Shown: positions 9,356-18,347, numbered from the stretch's first letter. The stretch is DNA of 64,000 nt from Myroides marinus (GCF_900109075.1 NZ_FNYS01000002.1:372001-436000); one strand, 5' to 3'. Notes: generated by a model not told the origin, from the sequence alone. Translations and numbers: made by a program.

Positions 9356-9796
9356 ATGATGAAATTAGTAGATATAATAGATCGAAGTCTAGTCAAGGGG
9401 TTGATACCTCAACGAGAACCTATAGTGATGGTAGATGCCTTATATGAGTATACAGAGACTACGATAACAGCAGGACTAACGATAGCAGATGATAATCTGT
9501 GTGTGAGTAATGGTATCATGAGAGAGGTAGGACTGATAGAGCATATGGCTCAGTCTGTAGCACTGCATACAGGATACCAGTTTTATTTACGCCAAGAGCC
9601 TGCTCCTGTAGGTTATATAGGTTCTATAAAAAAGATAGATATAAATGGGTTACCTAAAGTAGGTGATACGATTTATACTAAAGTAAATATATTACAAGAG
9701 TTTATGGGAGTCACTTTAGTGGAGTTAACTACATATTGTGACGAAGTAATAATAGCTTCAGGTTCGATGAAGACTGTTCTAGCTAAAGAAGAATAG
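9356..9796 (+). CDS. ApeP-like hotdog protein 1 (3-hydroxyacyl-ACP dehydratase-related)
   Basis: A 146-residue single hotdog domain. It keeps the start-of-domain pattern PQREPIVMVD and the central-helix segment GLIEHMAQSVA, whose Glu aligns with the FabZ catalytic acid. The GHFPxxPxxPG loop that supplies the FabZ catalytic His is absent; the equivalent region reads VSNGIMREVG. That is the arrangement of the ApeP-like dehydratases of aryl-polyene clusters. ATGATG offers two starts (9356 or 9359). It is directly followed by a paralogue, and the two may form a heterodimer. Confidence 0.78.
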   Translation: MMKLVDIIDRSLVKGLIPQREPIVMVDALYEYTETTITAGLTIADDNLCVSNGIMREVGLIEHMAQSVALHTGYQFYLRQEPAPVGYIGSIKKIDINGLPKVGDTIYTKVNILQEFMGVTLVELTTYCDEVIIASGSMKTVLAKEE

Positions 9797-10255
9797 ATGG
9801 GACGTTCTAGTAGATCTATAGCGATACAGAACTATCTACCTCATCGAGATCCGATGTTGATGGTAGATATCATTAGCGAGATATCTAATGAGGCTGTAAG
9901 TACGACTTTTCTAATTGAGGAGGATAATATTTTCGTTTCTAAAGGAGAGTTACAAGAGGTTGCATTGATAGAAAATGCAGCACAGACTTGTGCAGCTATA
10001 GTAGGACAATCATTCTTCTTTGATGAGAATGATAATGAAAGGGAAAATGTCAGGGTACTAGGTTTTATTAGTTCAATAAAGCGAGTTAGTATAAAGAGAT
10101 TGCCTAAAGTAGGTGAAGAGATTGTGACTAAAGGTATATTGGTTTCTAAAGTAGATAGTGGTGAGACTGTAATCTGTGTGATGCAGGTAAGTACACTACT
10201 AGGAGATATAGAGATTATGAATGCTGAGTTAAATCTATTCTTACAAAAACAATAA
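9797..10255 (+). CDS. ApeP-like hotdog protein 2
   Basis: A 152-residue paralogue of the preceding hotdog protein, starting immediately after its stop. It has PHRDPMLMVD near the N-terminus and VALIENAAQTCA on the central helix. Here too the GHFP catalytic-His loop of FabZ is missing, replaced by VSKGELQEVA. Two adjacent incomplete dehydratase-like proteins suggest a heteromeric dehydratase, or that one is structural. The canonical GHFP protein of the cluster lies 11.5 kb away at 21774. A role in dehydration during polyene extension is inferred from family and context. Confidence 0.76.
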   Translation: MGRSSRSIAIQNYLPHRDPMLMVDIISEISNEAVSTTFLIEEDNIFVSKGELQEVALIENAAQTCAAIVGQSFFFDENDNERENVRVLGFISSIKRVSIKRLPKVGEEIVTKGILVSKVDSGETVICVMQVSTLLGDIEIMNAELNLFLQKQ

Positions 10256-10262
10256 GATTATT

Positions 10263-10670
10263 ATGAAAGAGTCTGAAGTACCACAAGACAAGAGTAGTCT
10301 AAAGGAGAACGATATAAAAGAACTGTGCTATGCTGTAAATGATGATGGTGAGTATGTGACTGCACTTAGTTCGGGTTGGGAGACTAAAACTATTGTGCAA
10401 GAAGCAACACTTAGTCAAATAGAAGAGCGCATACGCGAAGCGAAGCAGCAGGTAAGTGATGGTATTTATAGCCCTATAGTTTACTTCATGGAGGTAAATA
10501 GAATGGATATGCAGACGCTATGTGCATATGTGTCTATGTGGAAATGGAGAGTCAAAAGACACTTCAAACCTTCAGTATATAATAAACTTAATGATAAAGT
10601 ATTACAGAGATATGCAGATGCTTTTGGGATCACGGTAGTGGAATTAAAAGCATTTACGGGAAAGGAATAA
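10263..10670 (+). CDS. conserved hypothetical protein of the pigment cluster
   Basis: A 135-residue protein I do not recognise by function. It is mostly helical and charged, with no signal peptide or membrane segment. The first 25 residues are polar and low in complexity. The middle reads CYAVNDDGEYVTALSSGWETK, a short beta-rich stretch, and the rest is amphipathic helix ending in a segment resembling a small helix-turn-helix (YADAFGITVVELKAF). It lies 7 bases after a hotdog gene and 3 bases before the BtrH-like gene, so it is translated with the pathway. It may be a scaffold or partner of one of those enzymes. Confidence 0.7.
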   Translation: MKESEVPQDKSSLKENDIKELCYAVNDDGEYVTALSSGWETKTIVQEATLSQIEERIREAKQQVSDGIYSPIVYFMEVNRMDMQTLCAYVSMWKWRVKRHFKPSVYNKLNDKVLQRYADAFGITVVELKAFTGKE

Positions 10671-10673
10671 AGT

Positions 10674-11669
10674 ATGATAGTAGATTTTAAACATCATCAA
10701 TCAGCACATTGTGAAAATGGTGTTGCTTCTAATTTATTAATTAATCAAGGACTACCTATTAGTGAGCCAATGGCTTTTGGGTTAGGATCAGGGTTGTTCT
10801 ATGTGTATTTGCCTTTTGTGAAGGTAAATCACGCACCTGCGATTAGTTATCGTCCTTTACCTGGATTGATATTTAATCGTTTGGCTAAGAGATTAGGATT
10901 AAAAGTTAAGCGTATCAAGTTCTCTAATCGAGTGAAAGCTCAGCAAGTACTAGAACAGAAGATTGCAGAAGGAATACCTTGTGGATTACAAGTAGGTGTG
11001 TATCACTTACCATATTTCCCAGAGGAGTATAGATTTCACTTTAACGCCCATAACTTAGTGGTGTATGGTAAAGAGGGAGATAATTTCTTAGTGAGTGATC
11101 CTGTAATGGAAATTACTACTACATTAACTCCGGCTGAGTTAGAGCGTGTGCGCTTTGCTCAAGGGGCTTTTGCTCCTAAAGGACAGATATATTATCCGAT
11201 AGAATTACCTCAGTCTATAGATTGGGAAGTAGCAATCAGGAAAGCAATAAAGAAAACCTGTACAGATATGTTAGCTCCTGTGCCTATAGTGGGTGTAAAA
11301 GGGATGCGTATGGTAGCTCGAGCAATAGTGAAGTGGCCGAAGAAAGTAGGTGTGCCTAAAGCTAATCACTATCTAGCACAGATGGTGCGTATGCAGGAAG
11401 AGATCGGTACTGGTGGAGGTGGTTTTAGATTTATCTATGCTGCGTTCTTACAAGAGGCTGGTAACAAGATAGGAAATACTAGATTAATAGACCTGTCTAA
11501 AGAAATGACTACAATAGGTGATAGCTGGCGTGACTTCGCTGTTAATGCAGCTAGAGTATATAAGAAAAGAAAGAATGGTGAGGATGTGTACATCGCCTTA
11601 TCTAAAGAGCTAATGAGTTTAGCTGATAGGGAAGAACAATTCTTTAAAAAACTGAAAAGAGCTATATAA
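10674..11669 (+). CDS. BtrH-like acyl-ACP acyltransferase
   Basis: A 331-residue protein with a BtrH-type N-terminal domain, a papain/C39-like fold. Candidate catalytic residues are Cys13 in HCENGVAS, His126 in FHFNAHNLVV and Asp142 in VSDPV. BtrH in butirosin synthesis moves an acyl chain from an ACP to an amine. By analogy this enzyme could transfer the ACP-bound aryl-polyene chain to a hydroxyl of the dialkylresorcinol, the ester bond that defines flexirubins; this is an inference. The C-terminal half (about 200-331) is helical and resembles the usual second domain of BtrH-like proteins. Its stop overlaps the ABC ATPase start by one base (TAATG). Confidence 0.75.
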   Translation: MIVDFKHHQSAHCENGVASNLLINQGLPISEPMAFGLGSGLFYVYLPFVKVNHAPAISYRPLPGLIFNRLAKRLGLKVKRIKFSNRVKAQQVLEQKIAEGIPCGLQVGVYHLPYFPEEYRFHFNAHNLVVYGKEGDNFLVSDPVMEITTTLTPAELERVRFAQGAFAPKGQIYYPIELPQSIDWEVAIRKAIKKTCTDMLAPVPIVGVKGMRMVARAIVKWPKKVGVPKANHYLAQMVRMQEEIGTGGGGFRFIYAAFLQEAGNKIGNTRLIDLSKEMTTIGDSWRDFAVNAARVYKKRKNGEDVYIALSKELMSLADREEQFFKKLKRAI

Positions 11670-12421
11670 TGCAAGATAAAATAATAGATATCGAATGCCT
11701 TTATAAGAAGTATGAAGGAAGTGAGTTCTTTTCTGTGAAGGACTTATCACTTTGTATTGATAGAGGAACGTTCTTTGGCATCTTAGGACCTAATGGTGCA
11801 GGAAAGACGACATTGATATCTATGTTATGTGGTTTGATTAAGCCAACTTCAGGTAAGCTTTTAGTAAATGAGATGCCTTATAGCACGCATGCTTATACAA
11901 TCAAACAACAGATAGGTGTGGTTCCTCAAGAGTATGCCTTATATCCTACTCTTACTGCTTATGAGAACTTGTGTTTCTTGGGAAGTATGTATGGACTTAA
12001 AGGAAAAATACTGAAAGAGAGAGTCAATCATTATTTAGATTATTTGGGGTTAGAAGCCTTTAAGCACAAAAAGATAGAGACATATTCTGGTGGTATGAAG
12101 CGACGAGTGAACCTTATCGCAGGTATATTACACGAACCTAGTCTCTTGTTTTTAGACGAACCTACCGTTGGTGTTGATTTGCAGTCAAGGTTAGTTATTG
12201 TTGACTTCTTAAAGCAATTATACCAAAAGGGAACAACGATTATATATACTTCACACCATTTGGCTGAAGTAGAAGAACTGTGTACGCAAATAGCTATTAT
12301 AGACAGAGGTACTATCTATGCGTTGGGTACAAGTGAAGAATTAAAAATACAAACTGGAAAAGAGACTTTAGAACAAGCATTCTTAGCTCTTACCGGTACT
12401 AATCTAAGAGATGATGTATAA
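11669..12421 (+). CDS. ABC transporter ATP-binding protein
   Basis: A 250-residue nucleotide-binding domain with all signatures: Walker A GPNGAGKT (about 40-47), Q-loop VVPQE, ABC signature SGGMK (140-144), Walker B LLFLDEP (159-165) and H-loop His196. It resembles the ABC-2 type export ATPases (DrrA/CcmA style). It is translationally coupled to the BtrH-like gene upstream and overlaps the permease downstream, giving a complete exporter inside the pigment operon. It probably moves the pigment or a precursor out of the inner membrane leaflet. Confidence 0.9.
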   Translation: MQDKIIDIECLYKKYEGSEFFSVKDLSLCIDRGTFFGILGPNGAGKTTLISMLCGLIKPTSGKLLVNEMPYSTHAYTIKQQIGVVPQEYALYPTLTAYENLCFLGSMYGLKGKILKERVNHYLDYLGLEAFKHKKIETYSGGMKRRVNLIAGILHEPSLLFLDEPTVGVDLQSRLVIVDFLKQLYQKGTTIIYTSHHLAEVEELCTQIAIIDRGTIYALGTSEELKIQTGKETLEQAFLALTGTNLRDDV

Positions 12422-13694
12422 ATTGTGGATGAACATACGCAAAGAGTTCTTGTTGTTAATTCGCGACTTTGGTGGATTGGCGATACTTTTTGTTATGCCT
12501 GTATTTCTAGTAATCACTGTTACGCTAATACAGAACAATACGTATGAGAATATCACAAACCAGAAGATGGAGATACTCTTAGTAGATCTTGATTGCGGTG
12601 AGATAGCGAATAAGTTAGTCTCTGAAGTAAGGGGTTCAGGAACATTCGAGTTTATAAATACATTAGACAATAACCCTCTAACAGAACAAACAGCCAAAGA
12701 AGCTGTGCGAAAAGGACAGTATCAGTTAGCTATCGTTATCCCAGAGCATTTAAGTAGTAGCCTTACGGAGCGTATAGATGGTAATGTTAATCGTGTATTA
12801 GCTCACTTTGTAGATGGAGATACTTTGAGTACTACTACCCCATTTACACCTAAGGAAGTAAAGTTATACTTTGATCCTGCCTTACAGACTTCGTTTAAGG
12901 AAGGGATAAAAGGTGCTATTGATAAGATAGTAGCCACGATAGAGAATAAGACGATTTACAGTGCTTTTGCTTCTCAATTAAGTGAGAGTGATGAACCTCA
13001 GGAGTTATTCGCTCAGGAGAACTTAATTAGTTTTAAAGAGATAGCACCTAAAGACGAAGAGTATAACAAGATACCAAATGCAGTACAACACAATGTACCT
13101 GCGTGGAGCTTGTTTGCAATCTTTTTTATCATCGTACCTCTATCGATGAATATTGTCAAAGAAAAGAATCAAGGAACAAATATTAGATTATATACAATGC
13201 CCACTTCTCCTATCATTACTTTAGGAGGTAAGGTAATTACTTATTTAGTGATTTGTCTATTGCAGTTCTATCTAATCATTTTAGTAGGGAAGTTTGTATT
13301 CCCTTTGATAGGTTTAGCTTCATTTGAGTTTAGTAGTAACCTATTAGGGCTTACTATTGTGACTCTGTTTTCAGGGTTAGCAGCTGTGTCTTTAGGAGTG
13401 CTATTAGGAACAATAGCTAAGACACAAGAACAGTCATCACCTTTCGGTGCTACATTTGTAGTTATCCTAGCCGCAGTGAGTGGTGTATGGGTACCTACAT
13501 TTGCAATGCCTAGCTTTATGCAGTACATCGCTAAAGCTTCGCCGATGAATTGGGCATTAGAGGGGTACTACACTATCCTGTTAAGGGATGGAGGTATATG
13601 GCAAACGCGCTATATGATTATTTTGCTACTTTTGTTTTCATTACTAATACTATTAATTGCACTGTTTTATGATAAGAAAAAAAGATCTTTATAA
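12411..13694 (+). CDS. ABC-2 type transporter permease
   Basis: A 427-residue membrane protein with one N-terminal helix at about 22-42, a large extracytoplasmic loop (about 45-220), and five or six helices in the last 200 residues. This is the ABC2_membrane_3 / YhgE-like layout. It overlaps the ATPase gene by 11 bases; a second ATG at 12414 is also possible. With the ATPase it forms a half-size exporter that would act as a dimer. Substrate is unknown, but membership of the operon suggests pigment or lipid. Confidence 0.87.
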   Translation: MMYKLWMNIRKEFLLLIRDFGGLAILFVMPVFLVITVTLIQNNTYENITNQKMEILLVDLDCGEIANKLVSEVRGSGTFEFINTLDNNPLTEQTAKEAVRKGQYQLAIVIPEHLSSSLTERIDGNVNRVLAHFVDGDTLSTTTPFTPKEVKLYFDPALQTSFKEGIKGAIDKIVATIENKTIYSAFASQLSESDEPQELFAQENLISFKEIAPKDEEYNKIPNAVQHNVPAWSLFAIFFIIVPLSMNIVKEKNQGTNIRLYTMPTSPIITLGGKVITYLVICLLQFYLIILVGKFVFPLIGLASFEFSSNLLGLTIVTLFSGLAAVSLGVLLGTIAKTQEQSSPFGATFVVILAAVSGVWVPTFAMPSFMQYIAKASPMNWALEGYYTILLRDGGIWQTRYMIILLLLFSLLILLIALFYDKKKRSL

Positions 13695-14115
13695 AGAGGT
13701 ATCTCCGCTAGTGGAGGTCACAGAAGTAAGGGTTCGTTTTAATGAGACGGATGCATTAGGGATAGTATGGCACGGTAACTACCTAACTTACTTTGAAGAT
13801 GGTAGAGAAGCATTTGGTCGTAAGTATAAGATATCTTACTTAGACGCCATAGATAACGGATACGTTACTCCTATTGTATCTTCATCTTGCTCGCATAAAG
13901 TGACAGTTAAGTACGGAGATGTATTGAGAGTAGAGACTAGTTATATCAATACGCAAGCGGCTAAGATTATCTTTAAGTTTAAGATATATAATCAGAAAGA
14001 TGAAGTAGTCTGTACAGGTGAGACTGTACAGGTATTTTTAGATAAAGAGGGGAATCTGTGTTTACAGTTACCTGCTTTTTACGAAGAATGGAAAAGAACA
14101 GTTGGTTTGTTGTAG
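13669..14115 (+). CDS. acyl thioesterase, 4-hydroxybenzoyl-CoA thioesterase-like hotdog
   Basis: A 148-residue hotdog protein. I chose the ATG at 13669 over an in-frame TTG at 13657 because it is the normal start and gives the family length. The start pattern VRFNETDALGIVWHGNY holds the catalytic Asp28 and the nearby His35. Members hydrolyse acyl-CoA or acyl-ACP. In aryl-polyene systems a thioesterase is thought to edit or release chains. It overlaps the permease gene by 26 bases, and the next ketosynthase begins 1 base after its stop, so it is clearly part of the operon. Confidence 0.85.
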   Translation: MIRKKDLYKEVSPLVEVTEVRVRFNETDALGIVWHGNYLTYFEDGREAFGRKYKISYLDAIDNGYVTPIVSSSCSHKVTVKYGDVLRVETSYINTQAAKIIFKFKIYNQKDEVVCTGETVQVFLDKEGNLCLQLPAFYEEWKRTVGLL

Positions 14116-14116
14116 T

Positions 14117-15241
14117 ATGAAGAAAGTATATATCACATCTACTTCTTGTTTGAGCAGTGTAGGAGCTGATAAGCATCTTACTTGGCAAGGGATACAAGAA
14201 GGGCAGTCAGGAATAAAGAAAGTAAGACAACTCGGTTTTATAGAGGACATCTATGCAGGTCAGATAGCTGATGAGGTAATAGATACTCAGTGGAATAAGC
14301 TAAATATCTCAGGAGTGTTTACACGACTAGAGAAGATGCTTATTATAGCACTTAAGCCGTTGATTGATCAGAATAAACCTACTGATACATCTCAGTTAAT
14401 ACTAGCGACAACCAAAGGAAATATAAATGACCTAGCTAATACAGGAGCTAAAGGAGCGAATATCAATGATATGATACAGCGTATAGCAGACTTGTTTGGC
14501 TTTAAGACTACACCTATTGTGGTGTGTAATGCTTGTGTATCGGGTATCTTAGCTGTGTCAGTCGGGAAGCGTATGATACAGATGGGAGTATGTGAAGATG
14601 CATATGTAATAGCAGGTGATGAATTGACGCCATTCGTTGTGTCTGGGTTTAATAGTTTTCAGGCAATGAGTGACGAACCGTGTAAGCCTTTTGATGCTAA
14701 TCGCAAAGGAGTAACTTTAGGTGAAGCAACAGCTGCTGTACATTTATCTGCCAACCGATTAGAAGGTGATACTGTATTCGAAGTGATAGGAGAAGCGTCT
14801 ATTGCAGATGCCAATCATATATCAGGACCATCTCGTACAGGAGAAGGGCTATATCAGAGTATACAAGGAGCACTTAGAGAATCAGGTATCACTGCAGAGC
14901 AAATAGATTTAGTATCAGCTCACGGAACAGCCACTAACTATAACGATGAGATGGAGTCTATCGCTTTTGATAGATGTGAACTAGCTTCTGTACCTACACA
15001 TAGTTTAAAAGGATACTTTGGACATACATTAGGTGCGGCAGGACTATTAGAATTAGTGGTAGTGATAGAGAGTATGCTTCACAATCAATTAGTCGTTTCT
15101 AAGGGATATGAAGTATCAGGTGTCTCTAGACCGTTGAATATAATAACAACACCTAGTGAACTCTCTCTAAACATAGCCTTAAAGACAGCGTCAGGTTTTG
15201 GTGGATCAAATACTGCATTATTAATCGCTAAACGAAATTAA
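14117..15241 (+). CDS. beta-ketoacyl synthase (FabF-like)
   Basis: A 374-residue condensing enzyme. I moved the start from an in-frame TTG at 14102 to the ATG at 14117, which leaves a 1-base gap after the thioesterase. The triad is complete: Cys140 in CNACVSG, His269 in SAHGTATN and His303 in GYFGHTLGAAG. The protein is about 30 residues shorter than FabF, mainly in the N-terminal half. Likely one of the polyene-extending or priming ketosynthases. Because a KS-like half protein follows directly (15247), the two may form an unusual heterodimer. Confidence 0.84.
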   Translation: MKKVYITSTSCLSSVGADKHLTWQGIQEGQSGIKKVRQLGFIEDIYAGQIADEVIDTQWNKLNISGVFTRLEKMLIIALKPLIDQNKPTDTSQLILATTKGNINDLANTGAKGANINDMIQRIADLFGFKTTPIVVCNACVSGILAVSVGKRMIQMGVCEDAYVIAGDELTPFVVSGFNSFQAMSDEPCKPFDANRKGVTLGEATAAVHLSANRLEGDTVFEVIGEASIADANHISGPSRTGEGLYQSIQGALRESGITAEQIDLVSAHGTATNYNDEMESIAFDRCELASVPTHSLKGYFGHTLGAAGLLELVVVIESMLHNQLVVSKGYEVSGVSRPLNIITTPSELSLNIALKTASGFGGSNTALLIAKRN

Positions 15242-15246
15242 GTAAG

Positions 15247-15870
15247 ATGGAACAGCACAAATATAGCATCAGCAAATGGTGTACTGTATCAGACGAGACG
15301 GTTAGTCGTTTAGACCAGGTAGTGTTCGAAGGTGAGAAGGGAGACTTTGCAGCCTTTGCTAAAGCTTATTATAAAGCAAATGAAATAGACTATCCGAAGT
15401 TCTTTAAAATGGATGCATTGAGTAAGCTTGCCTTTATTGGTTCAGAGTGCTTACTGATGGATGAAGAGTTCGAGAAGCCTAGCAGTGATATCGCTTTGTT
15501 ATTTAGCAATGCTAGTTCTAGTTTAGATACAGATTTGAAGCACTGTGAGTCGATAGTTGAAAAAGAAAGCTTCTACCCTAGTCCAGCAGTTTTTGTATAT
15601 ACATTAGCGAATATATGCTTAGCTGAGGTAAGTATTAAACATAAGTTACAGTCAGAGAATACGTTTTTTGTTTCACCTCGTTTCGATATTGATTTGATGT
15701 ACGCTCAAGCTAGTTATATTCTAGAGACCAATAGAGCAAAGCAAGTACTTTGTGCTTGGGTGGAATACCTAGAGGGAACATATCAATTTTTTGGCTATAT
15801 GGTAAGCCCGTATAAACAAGGTGAAGTAGAACACACAAGAGAGAATATTAAAAATATATATAAAAGGTAA
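15247..15870 (+). CDS. KS-like half protein, probably inactive (3-oxoacyl-ACP synthase N-terminal-like)
   Basis: A 207-residue protein matching only the N-terminal half of a thiolase-fold ketosynthase. The stretch ALLFSNASSSLDTD resembles the KS strand before the dimer interface. FYPSPAVFVYTLANICLAEVSI resembles the segment leading to the active-site helix, but the nucleophilic elbow is not conserved and there is no C-terminal half with the two His residues. Related short proteins occur in flexirubin clusters, so it is probably not a random pseudogene. It may act as a structural or chain-length subunit. It overlaps the ACP 2 start by one base. Confidence 0.65.
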   Translation: MEQHKYSISKWCTVSDETVSRLDQVVFEGEKGDFAAFAKAYYKANEIDYPKFFKMDALSKLAFIGSECLLMDEEFEKPSSDIALLFSNASSSLDTDLKHCESIVEKESFYPSPAVFVYTLANICLAEVSIKHKLQSENTFFVSPRFDIDLMYAQASYILETNRAKQVLCAWVEYLEGTYQFFGYMVSPYKQGEVEHTRENIKNIYKR

Positions 15871-16127
15871 TGGAAGATTTAAAGATTGAATTAAAAGGAA
15901 AAATCATTGAAGTGTTGAATTTAGAAGATATCACAATCGAGGATATTCAGGATAACGATCCTCTATTCGGTGATGGTCTAGGGTTAGACTCTATCGATGC
16001 TTTAGAACTAATTGTATTGATGGATAAAGATTACGGTATTAAATTAAGTGATCCAAAAGAAGGACGTAGTATCTTCCAATCAGTTGAAACAATGGCAACT
16101 TATATTGCTGCTAACAGAACAAAATAA
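15870..16127 (+). CDS. acyl carrier protein 2
   Basis: An 85-residue ACP with the phosphopantetheine serine Ser41 in GLGLDSIDAL. It is closer to the PKS/aryl-polyene type of ACP than to FAS ACP because of the DGLGLDSID motif. It starts within the stop codon of the KS-like half protein and lies 6 bases before a complete ketosynthase. Likely the carrier for the growing aryl polyene, given the KS/CLF pair that follows. Confidence 0.9.
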   Translation: MEDLKIELKGKIIEVLNLEDITIEDIQDNDPLFGDGLGLDSIDALELIVLMDKDYGIKLSDPKEGRSIFQSVETMATYIAANRTK

Positions 16128-16133
16128 TATACT

Positions 16134-17330
16134 ATGCAAGAGCGTATCGTTATTACAGGTATGGGAATTATCTCTGCGATAGGTAACACTGTCGAAGAGA
16201 ACTATAATGCTCTACTATCAGGTCAATCTGGTGTGGGAGAATTGACATTATTTGAGTCTATTCACCGCGAAACTATTAAAGTTGGACAAGTCAAAAAGAC
16301 GACTGAACAATTAATAGCAGAACTAGAATTGAGCAGTGATAATAATTATACGCGTACAGCTCTATTAGGTGCTTATGCAGCTAAAGAAGCAATTGCTAAT
16401 GCAGGAATACGAGATATCAATGACCGCAAGACGGGATTGATATCTTCTACTTCTGTAGGAGGTATGGATTACACAGAGAAGTACTTCTTTGAGTACGAGA
16501 CTACAGAAGCTAGTCGAAAATATATAGATGCACAAGGAGCTGGAGATTCTACAGATAAGATAGCGGATTACATAGGGCTTAAGGGCTTTGTGACTACGAT
16601 TAGTACAGCGTGCTCATCTGCGGCTAATGCGGTAATGATGGGAGCTAGACTGTTAAAAGCAGGTAAGCTAGATCGTGTTATCGTTGGAGGTACAGATGCT
16701 TTGTCTAAGTTTACAGTCAATGGATTTAATACACTGATGATTCTTACGGATGGGTATAACACACCATTTGATCAAAATAGAAAAGGATTAAATCTAGGTG
16801 AAGCTGCAGCTTATTTAGTATTAGAATGCGAAGATATTGCTATTGCTGATGGGAGAACTATACTAGGCGTAGTGAGTGGATATGCCAACGCAAATGACGC
16901 ATACCACCAGACAGCCTCATCTGAGAATGGTGAAGGTGCTTATCTAGCTATGCAAAAAGCATTGAAGATGGCTAATCTGTCTTCTAATCAAGTTGATTAT
17001 GTCAATGCTCACGGTACAGCTACTCCTAATAATGATTTGTCAGAAGGGAGAGCTATGCAGCGTATCTTCACAGATCAGATGCCTCTCTTTAGCTCTACTA
17101 AACCATATACAGGGCATACACTTGCAGCAGCAGGTGCTATCGAGGCTGTATATAGTTTACTAGCTATACAGCACGGTGTAGTGTTCCCGAATAAGAACTT
17201 TGTGACTCCGATGGAGGAGTTATCTATTAGACCTCAGACTACTTTAGTACACAAAGAGATAAACACTGTATTATCTAACTCTTTTGGTTTTGGAGGAAAT
17301 TGTTCAACAGTTATATTTTCTAAATTCTAA
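16134..17330 (+). CDS. beta-ketoacyl synthase, KS alpha of a KS/CLF pair
   Basis: A 398-residue FabF-like ketosynthase with the complete triad: Cys160 in STACSSAA, His293 in NAHGTATP and His328 in TGHTLAAAG. It is followed 3 bases later by a shorter ketosynthase homologue lacking the Cys. This arrangement (KS plus chain-length factor) is the hallmark of type II PKS and of aryl-polyene clusters. Together with FabG, the hotdog proteins and ACP 2 it should extend 4-coumaroyl-ACP to the polyene. Confidence 0.88.
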   Translation: MQERIVITGMGIISAIGNTVEENYNALLSGQSGVGELTLFESIHRETIKVGQVKKTTEQLIAELELSSDNNYTRTALLGAYAAKEAIANAGIRDINDRKTGLISSTSVGGMDYTEKYFFEYETTEASRKYIDAQGAGDSTDKIADYIGLKGFVTTISTACSSAANAVMMGARLLKAGKLDRVIVGGTDALSKFTVNGFNTLMILTDGYNTPFDQNRKGLNLGEAAAYLVLECEDIAIADGRTILGVVSGYANANDAYHQTASSENGEGAYLAMQKALKMANLSSNQVDYVNAHGTATPNNDLSEGRAMQRIFTDQMPLFSSTKPYTGHTLAAAGAIEAVYSLLAIQHGVVFPNKNFVTPMEELSIRPQTTLVHKEINTVLSNSFGFGGNCSTVIFSKF

Positions 17331-17333
17331 GCT

Positions 17334-18347
17334 ATGAAAGTTTATATAAATGGACTTGGTTCTGTCTCATGTCAAGAGGGAACTAGAAACTTTAAATCTG
17401 CAGATTTGACTAAAGTTTCTCAAGGTTTAAACCAGGCAACTCAACCTTCGTATAAAGATCTTATCCCAGCTGGGATGCTTAGACGTATGGCTAAGGGAGT
17501 TAAGATGGGGATATATGCTTCTCATTCTGCTTTAGAAGAGGCGAATATAACAGTGCCTGACGCTGTAATTACAGGTACAGGACTTGGATGTTTAATAGAT
17601 TCTGAGAAGTTCTTATGTGCGATGTTAGAGAACAATGAGAGTTACCTTACTCCTACTTCTTTTATCCAGTCTACGCATAATACTGTGGGAGGACAAATAG
17701 CTCTACAGTTACAATGTATGGGATATAACTTTACTTATGTACACCAAAATACTTCTTTTGAATCAGCATTATTAGACGCACTTCTACAAGTACAGGCAGG
17801 AGAACTAGACAATGCTTTAATTGGAGGCGTAGATGAGATAGGTGATATGACAATGCACTTCCTTCAACTAGCGAAGAAGATTAATACTACAGACGAAGTA
17901 TTCACTAAAGGAGTTAACTATGGAGAGGGAGCTACTTTTATGGTTCTTGAGAATAGACTAACAGCTCAGTCTTATGCTGAGGTAGTCGATACTGATATTA
18001 GCAATAGAATAGATTCCGTACCTGACTATATAAAGACATTCTTAGCTAGACAATCACTAACCCCTAATCAGATAGAGGTGTTAGTAGTAGGTAGCAACCA
18101 GACTGCTAACGATGGAACTTATTATTCAGAAGCTCAGAATATATGCTCTAATAGCGTTGTAGAGACGTTTAAAGAGTTTAGTGGAGAATATCATACTGCT
18201 TCGGCTTTTGGTCTTTTAAACGCCTGCGAAATGCTTAAATACCAACAACTATTTAGCACAGGAGAATCTAAGTCGATAGAGTACATCTTAGTATATAATC
18301 AGTTTGACGGAAAAGACCACAGTTTAACTTTACTTAAAAAATGTTGA
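17334..18347 (+). CDS. chain-length factor (inactive ketosynthase)
   Basis: A 337-residue ketosynthase homologue. At the nucleophile position it reads HQNTSFESA, so the catalytic Cys is replaced, probably by Thr. The first catalytic His is also absent (VGSNQTANDG instead of NAHGTA), while the second may remain in YHTASAFG. The shortened length and loss of Cys mark it as a chain-length factor or KS beta, pairing with the KS directly upstream. It probably sets polyene length. It overlaps the deacetylase gene by 7 bases. Confidence 0.82.
   Translation: MKVYINGLGSVSCQEGTRNFKSADLTKVSQGLNQATQPSYKDLIPAGMLRRMAKGVKMGIYASHSALEEANITVPDAVITGTGLGCLIDSEKFLCAMLENNESYLTPTSFIQSTHNTVGGQIALQLQCMGYNFTYVHQNTSFESALLDALLQVQAGELDNALIGGVDEIGDMTMHFLQLAKKINTTDEVFTKGVNYGEGATFMVLENRLTAQSYAEVVDTDISNRIDSVPDYIKTFLARQSLTPNQIEVLVVGSNQTANDGTYYSEAQNICSNSVVETFKEFSGEYHTASAFGLLNACEMLKYQQLFSTGESKSIEYILVYNQFDGKDHSLTLLKKC

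Noticed and set aside
13657..13669. An earlier TTG start for the thioesterase
   Set aside because: TTG would add four residues and deepen the overlap with the permease; ATG at 13669 gives the family's normal N-terminus.
14102..14117. An earlier TTG start for the ketosynthase at 14117
   Set aside because: It would overlap the thioesterase by 14 bases and add five residues absent from the family; ATG at 14117 is better.
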